Part shown: positions 55,566 through 64,000 of the stretch, piece by piece | Numbering within the stretch: position 1 is the first letter of the stretch | Layout of the letters: each line of letters begins with the position of its first letter | Assembly: GCF_002803095.1 (NCBI RefSeq) | Contig: NZ_PGLR01000006.1 | Coordinates: 1 to 64,000, forward strand | Origin: Pseudomonas sp. ZH-FAD | Lineage (GTDB): Bacteria > Pseudomonadota > Gammaproteobacteria > Pseudomonadales > Pseudomonadaceae | Reading direction: 5' to 3' | Length of the DNA: 64,000 nucleotides | Made by a program: the position numbers and the translations under genes | Notes under the pieces: generated by a model | What the model was told of the DNA's origin: nothing | Database searches by the model: none | The model's input: only the letters and a program-made list of their open reading frames with translations

Positions 55566-57464
55566 CTACAGCACGAACTTGGACACTTCGCTACCGATCT
55601 GCCGGCCTAGCGCCTGCAGGTTGGAGGCAGCTGCCGAGGCGGCATGGCTGCTCTGCGACATCTGATCGCCCATGGCGCGGATGTTCTCGGTGTTGCGGTT
55701 GACCTCCACGGTGACACAGGCCTGCTCTTCCGCCGCCGAGGCGATCTGCGCAGCCATGTCGTTGATCTGCCCGACCGCATCGGTGATCTGCTGCAACAGG
55801 TCACTGGCCGCCTGGGCATCAGTCACACTCTGCGAAGCCTTGGCAGCGGCGTTGTCCATCACCCCGACGGCCTGGCGAGTGGCGTCCTGCAGCACCTGGA
55901 TCATCGCCTCGATCTCGCGGGTCGACTCATGGGTGCGCTTGGACAGCACGCGCACCTCATCGGCCACCACCGAAAAACCACGACCGTGCTCGCCGGCACG
56001 CGCCGCCTCGATGGCCGCGTTTAGGGCCAGCAGGTTGGTCTGGTCAGCGATACTGGCGATGGTGGAGAGAATCGAGCTGATCTCGTTGGAGTGGCGGTGC
56101 AATTCATCGATGATGCGCCCGGCCCCTTCGACTTCTTCAGCCAGCAGGGCGATGGACTGCTGGCTGCGCTCCACCTGGCGGCGCCCTTCCACACTCAGGC
56201 TGACCGAATCCACGGCCTGGCCGGAGGCGGTCTCGGCATTGTGCGAGATTTCCTGTGTGGCGGAAGCCATCTGCGTCACTGCAGTGGCCACCAGGTGCAG
56301 CTCGGACTGGTGCTGCTGCACGTGCTGGTTCTGCGCTTCAGCATCCTGCGCCACCTGTCCGGACTCGTTGCTCAGCGCCACGGCAACCTCGCGCAGACGG
56401 GAGATGATGCCGTGCAGTTGCTCGATGAAGCGGTTGAAGCTGCTCGATAGCTGGCCAATCTCGTCATTGGAGTTGACCGGCAGGCGCTGGGTCAGGTCAC
56501 CATTGCCTTCGGCGATGGCGTTGAGGTTGTGACGGATCTGCTCGAGATCACGGAACAGCACACGACCCAGCAGAGCCAGCACCAGAATGGCGACGGCCAG
56601 CATGCCGGTACCGATGAGCAATTGCACAGCGAGCTGCTTACGCACCGGCGCGAGCACTTTTGCCTCATCCATGACCATCACGAAAGTCCACCGGGTATTG
56701 GGGATCTCGACGGCGTACAACAGGCTGTCGGTGCCCGCCACCTCAGCCTGAGTGAGACGACGTTGCTGCACCAGAGCCTTGAGCTGCTCGTCAGCCAGCG
56801 CTGGCGAAAAGTCGGCGGCCGACTTGGTGCGCCACTCCTTGTCGGGGTGCGCGATCATCTGCCCGCTCTGGTCGATCAACAGCGCGTAGCCTTCGCCAGG
56901 GATGCTCAACTTGCCGATGGTCTCGGTCAACGTATCGAGCGTCAGATTGGCGCCGACCACGCCAATCAGCGTGCCGTTACGGCGTGCCGGGTAGGCGATG
57001 GTCACCACGTAAGCGCCATCGGTGAGCGATACGTAAGGGTCGCTGATGAACACATCGTTGTTCTTCTCGGCGCCCTGATACCAACCGCGCTGGCGCGGAT
57101 CGTAGTTCTGCAGGATCACCGTCGGGTCATTCTGCAGCATCTGTCCATCGATGGTGCCGATGTAGGTGATATTGAAGGCGAAGGTCGCCCAGGTCTGCTG
57201 CAGCAGAATATGCGGGGCGATCTGCGGCTGCTGCACCAGGCTGCCCGCAGTGGTCTTCACGGCGTTGATGCGGTCGTTCATCCAGTTGCCCAGGTTGACC
57301 GATATCGACTGGGCGAAGCCGTCGATATCCCGCCGTAGGGTATCATTGACGGTCCGGTCCAGGGACGAAACGCTCTGCCAGATCAGCACAATGCTGACCA
57401 GCGATAACAGCGCCGCCGCCGTCAGGGTGATTTTCAGGCGCAGCGGCCAATCCTTGATATTCAT
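55566..57464 (-). CDS. dCACHE chemoreceptor, probable amino acid sensor (PctA/B/C-like)
   Basis: This 632-residue receptor starts at the ATG at 57464 ([20 protein letters not shown]). A first membrane helix lies near 12-32, and a double-CACHE periplasmic domain spans about 40-275. That domain carries the amino-acid-type pattern [12 protein letters not shown] near 125 and [10 protein letters not shown] near 170. A second helix lies near 285, followed by HAMP and a signalling domain with [20 protein letters not shown] near 490. It ends SEVSKFVL without a CheR-binding pentapeptide. The motif pattern suggests free amino acids as ligands. The longer open frame to 57530 is not needed. It is monocistronic. 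Confidence 0.92.
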   Translation of the reverse strand: MNIKDWPLRLKITLTAAALLSLVSIVLIWQSVSSLDRTVNDTLRRDIDGFAQSISVNLGNWMNDRINAVKTTAGSLVQQPQIAPHILLQQTWATFAFNITYIGTIDGQMLQNDPTVILQNYDPRQRGWYQGAEKNNDVFISDPYVSLTDGAYVVTIAYPARRNGTLIGVVGANLTLDTLTETIGKLSIPGEGYALLIDQSGQMIAHPDKEWRTKSAADFSPALADEQLKALVQQRRLTQAEVAGTDSLLYAVEIPNTRWTFVMVMDEAKVLAPVRKQLAVQLLIGTGMLAVAILVLALLGRVLFRDLEQIRHNLNAIAEGNGDLTQRLPVNSNDEIGQLSSSFNRFIEQLHGIISRLREVAVALSNESGQVAQDAEAQNQHVQQHQSELHLVATAVTQMASATQEISHNAETASGQAVDSVSLSVEGRRQVERSQQSIALLAEEVEGAGRIIDELHRHSNEISSILSTIASIADQTNLLALNAAIEAARAGEHGRGFSVVADEVRVLSKRTHESTREIEAMIQVLQDATRQAVGVMDNAAAKASQSVTDAQAASDLLQQITDAVGQINDMAAQIASAAEEQACVTVEVNRNTENIRAMGDQMSQSSHAASAAASNLQALGRQIGSEVSKFVL

Positions 57465-57764
57465 GCACAGGACTCCATCGATGTCAGGCTCGAGCAGACA
57501 CCTGTCGTTGAAAGCCAGATCCATGAGCAAGCGACGCAGCGCGCAGGCACGAACCCCTGGGCGGGCTTTCAGCGCAGAGCGTTATCACCGGGATCTGGAA
57601 GCGGTTATGGGTTGCCCGGGAACCTGGCTGGTCCTGACGGGCACACGCAGGTAATAAGCGACCGCACGACGGAAAACGTGAAGCCGAAAACGTGCAAAAC
57701 CGCTTAAAAGCACTGAGCTAGAGGTGTCCCTTACCTACGACATTGGATCTACTGAGCACCTCGC
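57465..57764. other. Intergenic region with no recognisable feature
   Basis: These 300 bp separate two minus-strand genes. I see no supported gene, repeat or regulatory motif. The promoter for the chemoreceptor is presumably in the left part. Confidence 0.5.
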
Positions 57765-58313
57765 TCAGGACTGCAGCCAGCTCAGCACGCGCTCAGCCAG
57801 TTGTTCGGGCGTGTGCCGGGTGGAGTCCAGCCGCAGCAGCGGGCAGCCCAGATGGCGGGCCATCCAGGTTTCGTGCATAAGCAGGCTGCGTGTGTGCAGG
57901 TCCCCCTGCTCGTAGCCGGCGGCCCATTGCAGGAAAGCCAGGCTCTGCCCGTGCATGTCACCTCCTGGCAGAATGCGTTCAGCGTAGCGCTGCGCTTCAC
58001 GCTGCCGCAGTCGGCGCATACGCTCCCGGTCGTCCAGGCGCAGGAACAAGGCATGGCTGAACGAAGGGATCAACGCTTCGCCCCAGCTGCACAGCGAACC
58101 ACTGAGCACCCAGCTGGGCGCCTGAGCGCTACGCTCGCGGATCAGCCTGACGCGCTCCTCGGGCGGCCGCTTGTGCAGATAGGGCGGCTCGCTGGGCAGC
58201 CAGTAGAAATCGTCGGTATCCAGGTGCAGCCAGCCGTTGCGCTCGGCCAGCGTGCGGGCCAGCGTGGTGGTGCCCGAGCCGGATGCTCCGAAGATATGTA
58301 ACCGAACCTCCAT
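57765..58313 (-). CDS. P-loop kinase-like ATPase (adenylate-kinase fold)
   Basis: The protein has 182 residues from the ATG at 58313 (MEVRLHIFGASGSGTTTLAR). Walker A is GASGSGTTT at 9-17, with threonine in place of the usual lysine at the GKT position. LHLDTDDFYWLPSEPPY lies near 32 and an arginine-rich lid RLDDRERMRRLRQREAQRYA near 98. The fold is that of small-molecule or nucleotide kinases, but the lysine change makes activity uncertain. GGAGAGGGAC precedes the start. It is divergent from a GNAT gene with only 31 bp between start codons. Its function is unknown. Confidence 0.75.
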   Translation of the reverse strand: MEVRLHIFGASGSGTTTLARTLAERNGWLHLDTDDFYWLPSEPPYLHKRPPEERVRLIRERSAQAPSWVLSGSLCSWGEALIPSFSHALFLRLDDRERMRRLRQREAQRYAERILPGGDMHGQSLAFLQWAAGYEQGDLHTRSLLMHETWMARHLGCPLLRLDSTRHTPEQLAERVLSWLQS

Positions 58314-58344
58314 GGATGTCCCTCTCCTCGAACAGGATTTCATC

Positions 58345-58773
58345 ATGATTCGCCCCTTCCATCCCACAGACAGCGACGCGGTACTCGATCTCTGGCTAAG
58401 GGCCTCCCTGCAGGCCCACGACTTCGTGCCGGAGACGTTCTGGTACGAGCAGCTACCCGCCATGCGCGAGCTTTATCTGCCGCAGGCCGAAACCCTGGTG
58501 TTGGAGGAACAGGGTCGAGTGCTCGGCTTCGCGTCACTGCATGAACAGCGCCTGGCTGCGCTGTTCGTCAGCCCGGACGCGCAAGGCCGCGGTCTGGGTA
58601 GTCAGTTGCTGGACGAAGCCAAACGCAGGCGCAACCGCCTGGAACTCGGCGTCTACCGCGCCAACACCCGGGCAGTGGCCTTCTACCGGGCAGGCGGGTT
58701 CGTGACGCTGGACGAGACGCGCGACCCGCACACCGGCCAGCCGGAGCTGACGATGCGCTGGTCGCGCCAGTGA
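58345..58773 (+). CDS. GNAT-family N-acetyltransferase
   Basis: The protein has 142 residues from the ATG at 58345 (MIRPFHPTDSDAVLDLWLRA). The acetyl-CoA-binding motif A is ALFVSPDAQGRGLGSQLLDE near 73-92, and a typical AFYRAGGFVTLDETRD follows near 113. The substrate cannot be told. A longer in-frame start at 58312 overlaps the divergent gene. It is followed seven bases later by the convergent DUF1329 gene. Confidence 0.85.
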   Translation: MIRPFHPTDSDAVLDLWLRASLQAHDFVPETFWYEQLPAMRELYLPQAETLVLEEQGRVLGFASLHEQRLAALFVSPDAQGRGLGSQLLDEAKRRRNRLELGVYRANTRAVAFYRAGGFVTLDETRDPHTGQPELTMRWSRQ

Positions 58774-58780
58774 CGACGAT

Positions 58781-60124
58781 TCAGTTACCTTCGCGGCGCA
58801 GTGCCTGCGGGGTGAAGTCGCGCGGGCTCAGTCGGGCGTTGAAGTCGTACATCTTCTCGTTGTTATCCAGGCCGTCAGCGAAGTAGCGGCCACCCTTGAG
58901 ATCGTAAATGGTCTCCAGGGTCGAGCCGAACATCGGCACGTCGTAGTAGCTGATCGGGTGGGCTTCCTGCAGACCGATCAGGTTACCGTTGCGGTCATAC
59001 AGGTCGACGGCGAGGATCTGCCAGCTGTCCTCATCCAGATAGAAGCGGCGTTTGCCATAGGGATGGCTGAAGCCGGTACGCAGATCCGCCTCGACCACCC
59101 AGACGCGGTGCAGCTCGTAGCGCAACAGCTCGGGGTTGATGTGCTTGGCCTGCAGGATATCGGCGTAGGGAATGCCGCGCTGGTGCACGGCATAGCTGTT
59201 GTAGGGCACCAGCATCTCGCGCTTACCCAATAACTGCCACTCGTAGCGATCCGGCGCGCCATTGTAGGAATCCACCTGATCAGCGGTGGCCATGCCATTG
59301 GTGTCGGGCTGCAGGGTGTCGTAGGCAAGCATCGGCAGGCGGCGCACACGGCGCTCGCCACGGTTGAAACGCCAGGCCTTGCGAATCGCCAGCACCTGAT
59401 CGAGGGTCTCCTGCACCACCAGCGCCGAGCCGGCCAGCTTGGCAGGAGCTACCACCTTGTACTTGTAATAGAACAGGGTGTTGTCCAGGTCCTGCGGGGC
59501 CACGCCGTCACGACCATAGACGAAGTAGATGTCGCGTTCGAGCTTGAGCAGGTTGTAACTACCGTTGCTGAGCACCGCCGCCTGATTGGTGGCCATGCTG
59601 ATCTGGTCGCCGCGATACCGCATGACGTGGTTCCAGATCGCCTCCTGGCCGTTCGCCGGCAGCGGGAACGGCACGCCGGAAGCAGCCCCCTGAACGCCAT
59701 TGCCACCGGCAATCAGCTCGGCATTGAGGGCGTTGAAGCGAGTAGCGTCGTAGATGCGTTGTGGCGCGGCCGCACTGCGCCGGGTCGGGAATACGCGCAA
59801 ATAGAAGCTGGGATTCTGCTGCAGCAGGGTCTTGAGGCCGACCGGCAGCTGCTGTTCGTACTGCGCCAGGTTCTGGCTGTCGACCCGGTACAGCAGTTTG
59901 TCGTCAGCATAGGGATCAGGGTGATGCATGCCCGGCTGGTAATTGGCCGGCGGCGTGGCCAGGCCGCCCGTCCAGGCTGGGATAGTGCCACTGGCATTAC
60001 CGGCACGCTCGCCGCCAAGCGGCGTCAGTTCCTGACCCAGGCGCGCAGCCTGGCTGGCATCGACCTTGGCCTGGGCCTGAAACGCCAGGGCAGTCAGCAG
60101 AAGAAGGGAAACCGATCTCAACAC
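58781..60124 (-). CDS. Secreted DUF1329 protein
   Basis: This 447-residue protein has a signal peptide (LRSVSLLLLTALAFQAQA). The DUF1329 domain carries GLATPPANYQPGMHHPDPYA near residue 55, RGDQISMATNQAAVLSNGSY near 170, WVVEADLRTGFSHPYGKRRF near 345 and YDVPMFGSTLETIYDLKGGR near 400. The fold is related to outer-membrane lipoprotein-sorting proteins. Family members often sit with RND-type efflux or DUF1302 genes, but no DUF1302 partner is present here. The start is GTG at 60124 behind GGAGAG. Confidence 0.86.
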   Translation of the reverse strand: MLRSVSLLLLTALAFQAQAKVDASQAARLGQELTPLGGERAGNASGTIPAWTGGLATPPANYQPGMHHPDPYADDKLLYRVDSQNLAQYEQQLPVGLKTLLQQNPSFYLRVFPTRRSAAAPQRIYDATRFNALNAELIAGGNGVQGAASGVPFPLPANGQEAIWNHVMRYRGDQISMATNQAAVLSNGSYNLLKLERDIYFVYGRDGVAPQDLDNTLFYYKYKVVAPAKLAGSALVVQETLDQVLAIRKAWRFNRGERRVRRLPMLAYDTLQPDTNGMATADQVDSYNGAPDRYEWQLLGKREMLVPYNSYAVHQRGIPYADILQAKHINPELLRYELHRVWVVEADLRTGFSHPYGKRRFYLDEDSWQILAVDLYDRNGNLIGLQEAHPISYYDVPMFGSTLETIYDLKGGRYFADGLDNNEKMYDFNARLSPRDFTPQALRREGN

Positions 60125-60206
60125 AATGCTCTCCTCGCGGCGCCTGCTAGCGGGGCCGCTATCGTCCGCGCCCCTTGTAGGTGCGCTTGTCTTTGTTGTG
60201 TTCTGA

Positions 60207-60360
60207 GAGCCTGCTCACGATCTCGCGAGCTAGAGCGATACAAGGCAAAAACAAGCGAGGAACGGTCGGAGTCGCGCTCGACTTTACGAGTGGTAAATGA
60301 GCATTCCGAGCTTGTTTTTAACGCAGTAGCGCCGACGCGCAGCAGATCGTGAGCAGGTTC
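60207..60360. repeat. MITE-like element with 17-bp terminal inverted repeats
   Basis: GAGCCTGCTCACGATCT at 60207-60223 pairs with AGATCGTGAGCAGGTTC at 60344-60360 (16 of 17). The 154-bp interior has further structure, including AACAAGCGAGGAACGGTCGG and GAGCTTGTTTTTAACGCAGT. TTCTGA occurs at both edges. It fills most of the 324-bp gap between trmB and the DUF1329 gene; the rest of that gap holds nothing I recognise. A shorter related piece lies at 61217. Confidence 0.7.
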
Positions 60361-60448
60361 TGAGGTGAGGCGCCATCCTGGCTGTCGGGTTATCCCGATC
60401 TAATCGTGCATCCTGCCGGTTCTAATCAAACGCTTGTCGCTGGGTGAG

Positions 60449-61165
60449 TCATTCCTGACGCTGGAACTTCAGATCCCACACGCCATGGCCGAGACGCTCG
60501 CCACGACGTTCGAACTTGGTCACCGGGCGCTCCTCGGGACGCGGCACGTAGGTGCCATCGGCCGCCAGGTTGCGATAGCCCGGCGCTGCATTCATCACTT
60601 CGAGCATGTGCTCGGCGTAGTTCTCCCAGTCGGTGGCCATGTGCAGTACGCCACCGACCTTCAGCTTGCTGCGCACCAGCTCGGCGAAAGCCGGCTGGAC
60701 GATGCGGCGCTTGTGGTGCCGCGACTTGTGCCAGGGGTCGGGGAAGAACAGCAGCACGCGATCGAGGCTGGCATCGGCGACGCAGTCGCGCAGTACTTCC
60801 AGCGCATCGCAGCTGTACACGCGAATGTTGTGCAGATTCTGCATCATCGCGCCGCTCAGCAACGCACCGACGCCGGGTTTATGTACCTCGACGCCAATGA
60901 AATCCTGCTCGGGCGCGGCAGCGGCCATCTCCAGGGTGGAGTGGCCCATACCGAAGCCGATCTCGAAGGTGCGCGGCGCGCTGCGACCGAACACCTGGTC
61001 GAAGTCGCGCAGGCCATCTTCCAGTTCCAGGCCGAACAGCGGCCAGCCCTTGTCCAGGCCGCGCTGCTGGCCTTCGGTCATGCGCCCGGCGCGCATCACG
61101 AAGCTCTTGATGGTACGGCGCTGGCGACCGTCTTCGGTCAGTTCGGGCTGTTGGGTATCGGTCAT
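60449..61165 (-). CDS. trmB: tRNA (guanine-N7)-methyltransferase
   Basis: This 238-residue enzyme carries [20 protein letters not shown] near residue 75, the SAM-binding motif. [20 protein letters not shown] near 143 is the TrmB signature. It methylates G46 of many tRNAs. The start [20 protein letters not shown] is typical. It is downstream of thiG in the same direction, the normal thiS-thiG-trmB order. Confidence 0.96.
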   Translation of the reverse strand: MTDTQQPELTEDGRQRRTIKSFVMRAGRMTEGQQRGLDKGWPLFGLELEDGLRDFDQVFGRSAPRTFEIGFGMGHSTLEMAAAAPEQDFIGVEVHKPGVGALLSGAMMQNLHNIRVYSCDALEVLRDCVADASLDRVLLFFPDPWHKSRHHKRRIVQPAFAELVRSKLKVGGVLHMATDWENYAEHMLEVMNAAPGYRNLAADGTYVPRPEERPVTKFERRGERLGHGVWDLKFQRQE

Positions 61166-61216
61166 GCTGGGCTCTTGTCGAGTGTTTTACGACTCTGCGG
61201 GCTGAAGCCCTGCATT

Positions 61217-61250
61217 CAACGCAGCAGAGCCGACCCGCAGCAAATCGTCA
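61217..61250. repeat. Fragment related to the 60207 element
   Basis: AACGCAGCAGAGCCGACCCG and the following CAGCAAATCGT resemble the right end of the 60207-60360 element (AACGCAGTAGCGCCGACGCG, CAGCAGATCGT). It ends three bases before the thiG stop region and lacks the terminal inverted repeat. Confidence 0.5.
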
Positions 61251-61253
61251 TCC

Positions 61254-62048
61254 TTAGTTGATCAGGCCAGTCAGCGGCGACGACGCACTGGCATAAAGTT
61301 TCTTCGGCATGCGACCGGCCAGGTAGGCCAGGCGGCCAGCCTCGACGGCATGCTGCATGGCGCGCGCCATCAGCACCGGATTCTGCGCTTCGGCAATGGC
61401 GCTGTTCATCAGCACGGCTTCGCAGCCCAGCTCCATGGCGATGGTGGCGTCGGAGGCAGTACCCACACCGGCATCGACCAGCACCGGCACTTTCGATTCC
61501 TCGAGAATGATGCGCAGGTTGTACGGGTTGCAGATGCCCAGGCCCGAGCCGATCAGGCCGGCCAGCGGCATCACCGCGATGCAGCCGATCTCGGCCAGCT
61601 GACGCGCGATGATCGGATCGTCGCTGGTGTACACCATGACGTCGAAACCGTCCTTGACCAGCACTTCGGCGGCCTTGATGGTCTCGATGACGTTGGGGAA
61701 CAGGGTCTTCTGGTCGGCCAGCACTTCCAGCTTGACCAGGTTGTGGCCATCGAGCAGCTCGCGAGCCAGGCGACAGGTGCGCACGGCCTCGACGGCGTCA
61801 TAGCAGCCAGCGGTATTGGGCAGGATGGTGTACTGGTCCGGGCTGATCACGTCGAGCAGGTTCGGCTCACCGGGGTTCTGGCCGATATTGGTGCGGCGCA
61901 CCGCCACGGTGACGATCTCGGCGCCGGAGGCGGCGATGGCGTCACGGGTCTCATCCATATCCTTGTACTTGCCGGTACCGACCAGCAGGCGCGACTGGAA
62001 CGTACGACCGGCCAGGGTGAAGGGCTTGTCGCTGCGAACTTGGCTCAT
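61254..62048 (-). CDS. thiG: Thiazole synthase
   Basis: The protein has 264 residues, a TIM barrel with [20 protein letters not shown] near residue 25 and [12 protein letters not shown] near 47. The Schiff-base lysine region is [17 protein letters not shown] near 105, and [20 protein letters not shown] lies near 182. It forms the thiamine thiazole phosphate from deoxyxylulose phosphate, dehydroglycine and the ThiS thiocarboxylate. It lies 18 bp after thiS. Confidence 0.96.
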   Translation of the reverse strand: MSQVRSDKPFTLAGRTFQSRLLVGTGKYKDMDETRDAIAASGAEIVTVAVRRTNIGQNPGEPNLLDVISPDQYTILPNTAGCYDAVEAVRTCRLARELLDGHNLVKLEVLADQKTLFPNVIETIKAAEVLVKDGFDVMVYTSDDPIIARQLAEIGCIAVMPLAGLIGSGLGICNPYNLRIILEESKVPVLVDAGVGTASDATIAMELGCEAVLMNSAIAEAQNPVLMARAMQHAVEAGRLAYLAGRMPKKLYASASSPLTGLIN

Positions 62049-62066
62049 GGAAAACTCCTCGTGAGG

Positions 62067-62267
62067 TCAACCGCCGCCGATGGCGTGCACCACTTCCACC
62101 TGATCGCCCTCGGCGAGCTGGGTGCTGTTGTGCTGGCTGCGTGGAACGATGTCCTGATTGAGTTCGACCGCCACACGGCGCCCGGTCAGGTCGAGGCGAA
62201 CCAACAGGTCGGCGACGCTCTGGTTATCCGGCAGTTCGAAGGGTTCACCATTCAACTGGATACGCAT
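62067..62267 (-). CDS. thiS: Sulfur carrier protein ThiS
   Basis: This 66-residue ubiquitin-like protein starts MRIQLNGEPFELPDNQSVAD. It contains RRVAVELNQDIVPRSQ and ends in AIGGG, so the terminal glycine can be activated and thiocarboxylated. It donates sulfur to ThiG; ThiI at 32827 is part of the same sulfur route in enteric bacteria. It is the first gene of the thiS-thiG-trmB run. Confidence 0.94.
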   Translation of the reverse strand: MRIQLNGEPFELPDNQSVADLLVRLDLTGRRVAVELNQDIVPRSQHNSTQLAEGDQVEVVHAIGGG

Positions 62268-62369
62268 GACGACTCGGTCACAACTGGAAAGAGGGCCGGC
62301 ATTCTAGCCCGTTAACTGGCCACGACCAAGGCTAAAAGGCGCCATTCGTCCTCATTTCTGACGCCAGGG

Positions 62370-62741
62370 TCAGGTCAGCTTCCAGGCGCTCAGGCCCAGA
62401 CACAGCCAGCCAACGAGGAAGGCGACGCCGCCGAAAGGTGTGATCATGCCGAGCTTGCCGATACCGCTGAGGGTCAGCAGATAGAGGCTGCCGGAAAACA
62501 GCAGGATACCCAGCGCGAAGGCGCAGCCAGCCAGATTCACCAGCCGCCCGGGTGCATGCATCGCCAGCAGGCCGACGCCGAACAGGGCCAGCGCGTGGAT
62601 CAGTTGGTAATGCGTACCGGTCTGGAAAACCGCCAGATATTCGGGCGTCAGCCTGTGCTTCAGGCCATGGGCCGCGAACGCGCCCAGGGCGACACCAGTG
62701 AAACCGGTGAATGCGGACAACAGCAGCCAGAGACGGGCCAT
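62370..62741 (-). CDS. DUF423 membrane protein
   Basis: This 123-residue protein has four predicted membrane helices. The DUF423 hallmark GFTGVALGAFAAHGLKHRL lies near residue 12, and GILLFSGSLYLLTLSGIGKL near 78. AGGAGT precedes the ATG at 62741. Its function is unknown; it is conserved near thiS in pseudomonads. Confidence 0.9.
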   Translation of the reverse strand: MARLWLLLSAFTGFTGVALGAFAAHGLKHRLTPEYLAVFQTGTHYQLIHALALFGVGLLAMHAPGRLVNLAGCAFALGILLFSGSLYLLTLSGIGKLGMITPFGGVAFLVGWLCLGLSAWKLT

Positions 62742-62914
62742 GGAAACTCCTGAATAAATCGACCTGGGCGCAGTTTAGCCATTGGGCCTGAAGACGAAAT
62801 GGTCGTTATTGTCACACCTGCGCCCAATCCTGTGGTTTCGCGGGAACTTACTCGGCACTTTTTGTTGCCTGCCATCCTTGGCGGCAACCCTTCGGGCCGT
62901 CGCAAAGCGACGTC

Positions 62915-62940
62915 AAAAATCGCTCCCGGCGATTTTTTGT
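62915..62940. terminator. Strong hairpin with T-run just before mtgA
   Basis: AAAAATCGC, a TCCCG loop and GCGATTTTT form a 9-bp stem followed by TG and TTTT. A second hairpin (CGTCGC-AAA-GCGACG) lies immediately upstream at 62898-62912. No plus-strand gene ends here, so it may end a short transcript begun near 62750-62850, or attenuate mtgA. Confidence 0.6.
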
Positions 62941-62975
62941 TTTAATAGCGCCTCATCTGATCAATGCGAGACCCC

Positions 62976-63704
62976 ATGCTCCGAGCCCTGACCCGCCGCC
63001 TGCTGAAACTGCTGCTTTGGCTGATCCTGGCCAGCGTGCTGCTGGTGCTTGCTCTGCGCTGGGTACCGCCGCCCGGTACAGCGCTGATGATCGAGCGCAA
63101 GATCGAATCCTGGGGCAGCGAACAACCCATTGAACTGAAGCGCCAGTGGCGCCCCTGGAAAGAACTGCCGGATCACCTGAAGATGGCGGTGATCGCCGCT
63201 GAAGACCAGAAATTCGCCGAGCATTGGGGCTTCGACGTCGGCGCGATTCAAGCGGCGCTGGCACACAACCAGAGCGGCGGCTCGCTCAGGGGCGCCAGCA
63301 CCCTCAGCCAGCAGGTGGCGAAGAACCTGTTTCTCTGGTCCGGGCGCAGCTGGCTGCGCAAGGGCCTGGAAGCCTGGTTCACTGCGCTGATCGAAGTGCT
63401 CTGGTCGAAAGAGCGCATCCTCGAGGTGTACCTCAATAGCGTCGAGTGGGGTGATGGCATCTTCGGCGCTGAAGCGGCCGCACAGCATCACTTCGGCGTC
63501 GGCGCGCCCTACCTCAATCGCCAGCAGGCCAGCCAGCTGGCAGCGGTACTACCCAACCCGCTACGCTGGAGCGCCGGCCGACCGGACGCCTACGTCAATC
63601 GTCGCGCCGCCTGGATTCGTCAGCAGATGACGCAGCTGGGTGGCAGCCACTACCTCAATCAACTCAAGCCGCAGCGCCCCGATTGGTGGCCGCGCTGGCT
63701 GTAA
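62976..63704 (+). CDS. mtgA: Monofunctional peptidoglycan transglycosylase
   Basis: This 242-residue protein has an N-terminal membrane anchor (LLKLLLWLILASVLLVLALR). The GT51 catalytic domain carries the glutamate motif VIAAEDQKFAEHWGFD near residue 80. RGASTLSQQVAKNLFLWSGR near 110 and KERILEVYLNSVEWG near 150 follow. It polymerises lipid II glycan chains in the periplasm. The start at 62976 (MLRALTRRLL) is favoured over 62964. It is convergent with the partial gene at the right edge. Confidence 0.93.
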   Translation: MLRALTRRLLKLLLWLILASVLLVLALRWVPPPGTALMIERKIESWGSEQPIELKRQWRPWKELPDHLKMAVIAAEDQKFAEHWGFDVGAIQAALAHNQSGGSLRGASTLSQQVAKNLFLWSGRSWLRKGLEAWFTALIEVLWSKERILEVYLNSVEWGDGIFGAEAAAQHHFGVGAPYLNRQQASQLAAVLPNPLRWSAGRPDAYVNRRAAWIRQQMTQLGGSHYLNQLKPQRPDWWPRWL

Positions 63705-63705
63705 G

Positions 63706-64000
63706 CTAGCGGGTAGCGCGAAAAGCCTTGCGCGGGACGGCGTGCAACAGCTCGACCTCGTCGCCCTGCAGATGCACGGTCAGCCCCCATTGTGGATAGA
63801 CCCAGGCCTGGCCTTCGGCCAGTTCCAACGTCAAGCGTGGCTGCCCGAGACTGGCAGCCAGGCGGTCGCTGACCAGCGCTTGCGGGGCTCTCAGATTGAG
63901 GCCGACGATGGAAAAGCCAGCCATCTGATCGACCAGTGATTGACCAAGGGCCAACTCGGTATCACCGGCCTGGAGGCCCTGCGCCGCCATCAGACTGTCG
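63706..64000 (-). CDS. Unknown protein, 5' end outside the window
   Basis: The visible C-terminal part is about 98 residues, ending HAVPRKAFRATR with its stop next to the mtgA stop. Segments include LALGQSLVDQMAGFSIVGLN and RLTLELAEGQAWVYPQWGLT. An ATG at 63990 exists, but the frame stays open to the window edge, so the gene probably starts further right. I do not recognise a family. The position after mtgA is consistent with a small conserved Pseudomonas gene. Confidence 0.6.
   Translation of the reverse strand, partial: DSLMAAQGLQAGDTELALGQSLVDQMAGFSIVGLNLRAPQALVSDRLAASLGQPRLTLELAEGQAWVYPQWGLTVHLQGDEVELLHAVPRKAFRATR

Noticed and set aside
57765..58463. Longer N-terminus for the kinase-like protein
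   Set aside because: The extra upstream codons overlap the divergent GNAT gene and carry no conserved residues. The ATG at 58313 has a good ribosome site and sits directly before the P-loop strand.
60207..60360. tRNA or known structured RNA gene
   Set aside because: The outer inverted repeats do not form a cloverleaf, and there is no TTCGA-type T arm or CCA end. It looks more like a mobile or repeat element.

Overview
This is a high-GC gammaproteobacterial chromosome segment from a Pseudomonas. The gene orders glyA-soxBDAG-purU-fdhA, gbcA/gbcB, typA-thiI-glnA-ntrBC and mtgA-thiSG-trmB-hemW-rdgB-metWX-proC-pilTU are all Pseudomonas hallmarks. The two integron attC sites at the left edge point to the P. 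mendocina / oleovorans / alcaligenes / stutzeri side of the genus. That placement is inferred from gene content and was not checked by alignment.

Layout. (1) 1-1100: the distal end of a chromosomal integron, with two A+T-richer cassette genes, each followed by an attC site; the integrase would lie to the left of the window. (2) 1226-3331: creB and creC, both broken by nonsense and frameshift lesions. (3) 3557-9324: a CBS protein, a chemoreceptor, a secreted retropepsin-like protein, an HD-GYP protein and a lysophospholipid acyltransferase. (4) 9349-16142: a complete acidic amino acid uptake module: an exact TTCGG-N4-CCGAA operator, a sigma-54 promoter, the ABC transporter aatJQMP and its two-component system aauSR. 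(5) 16306-30748: glycine betaine catabolism and one-carbon recycling (gbcA/gbcB, sarcosine oxidase soxBDAG, glyA, purU, fdhA, ltaA), broken up by many hairpin repeats. (6) 30853-40193: typA, thiI, glnA with a consensus sigma-54 promoter, two DUF4124 proteins, and ntrBC behind its own NtrC palindrome and sigma-54 site. (7) 40319-42963: a TM2-domain protein, then an SOS-controlled pair (perfect LexA box, radical-SAM protein, DUF4130-type protein) of unknown DNA function. (8) 42929-47824: pilU, pilT, yggS, proC, yggT, yggU. (9) 48006-50858: an apparent insertion with a dynamin-like GTPase and a zeta-type toxin preceded by a small putative antitoxin. (10) 50929-64000: metX-metW, DUF4426, rdgB, hemW, DUF3392, a dCACHE chemoreceptor, a divergent kinase-like/GNAT pair, a DUF1329 protein, trmB, thiG, thiS, DUF423, mtgA and a partial unknown gene.

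How the genes work together. Nitrogen and carbon scavenging dominate: glutamate/aspartate uptake under AauSR and RpoN, betaine demethylation with serine and formaldehyde handling, and glutamine synthetase under NtrBC. The most promising poorly described material is the LexA-controlled radical-SAM/DUF4130 operon, the dynamin-like GTPase next to a zeta toxin with an atypical partner, the integron cassette proteins, the decayed creBC, and a 24-residue hydrophobic peptide gene coupled to gbcA. No tRNA, rRNA, CRISPR array or intact insertion sequence was seen.
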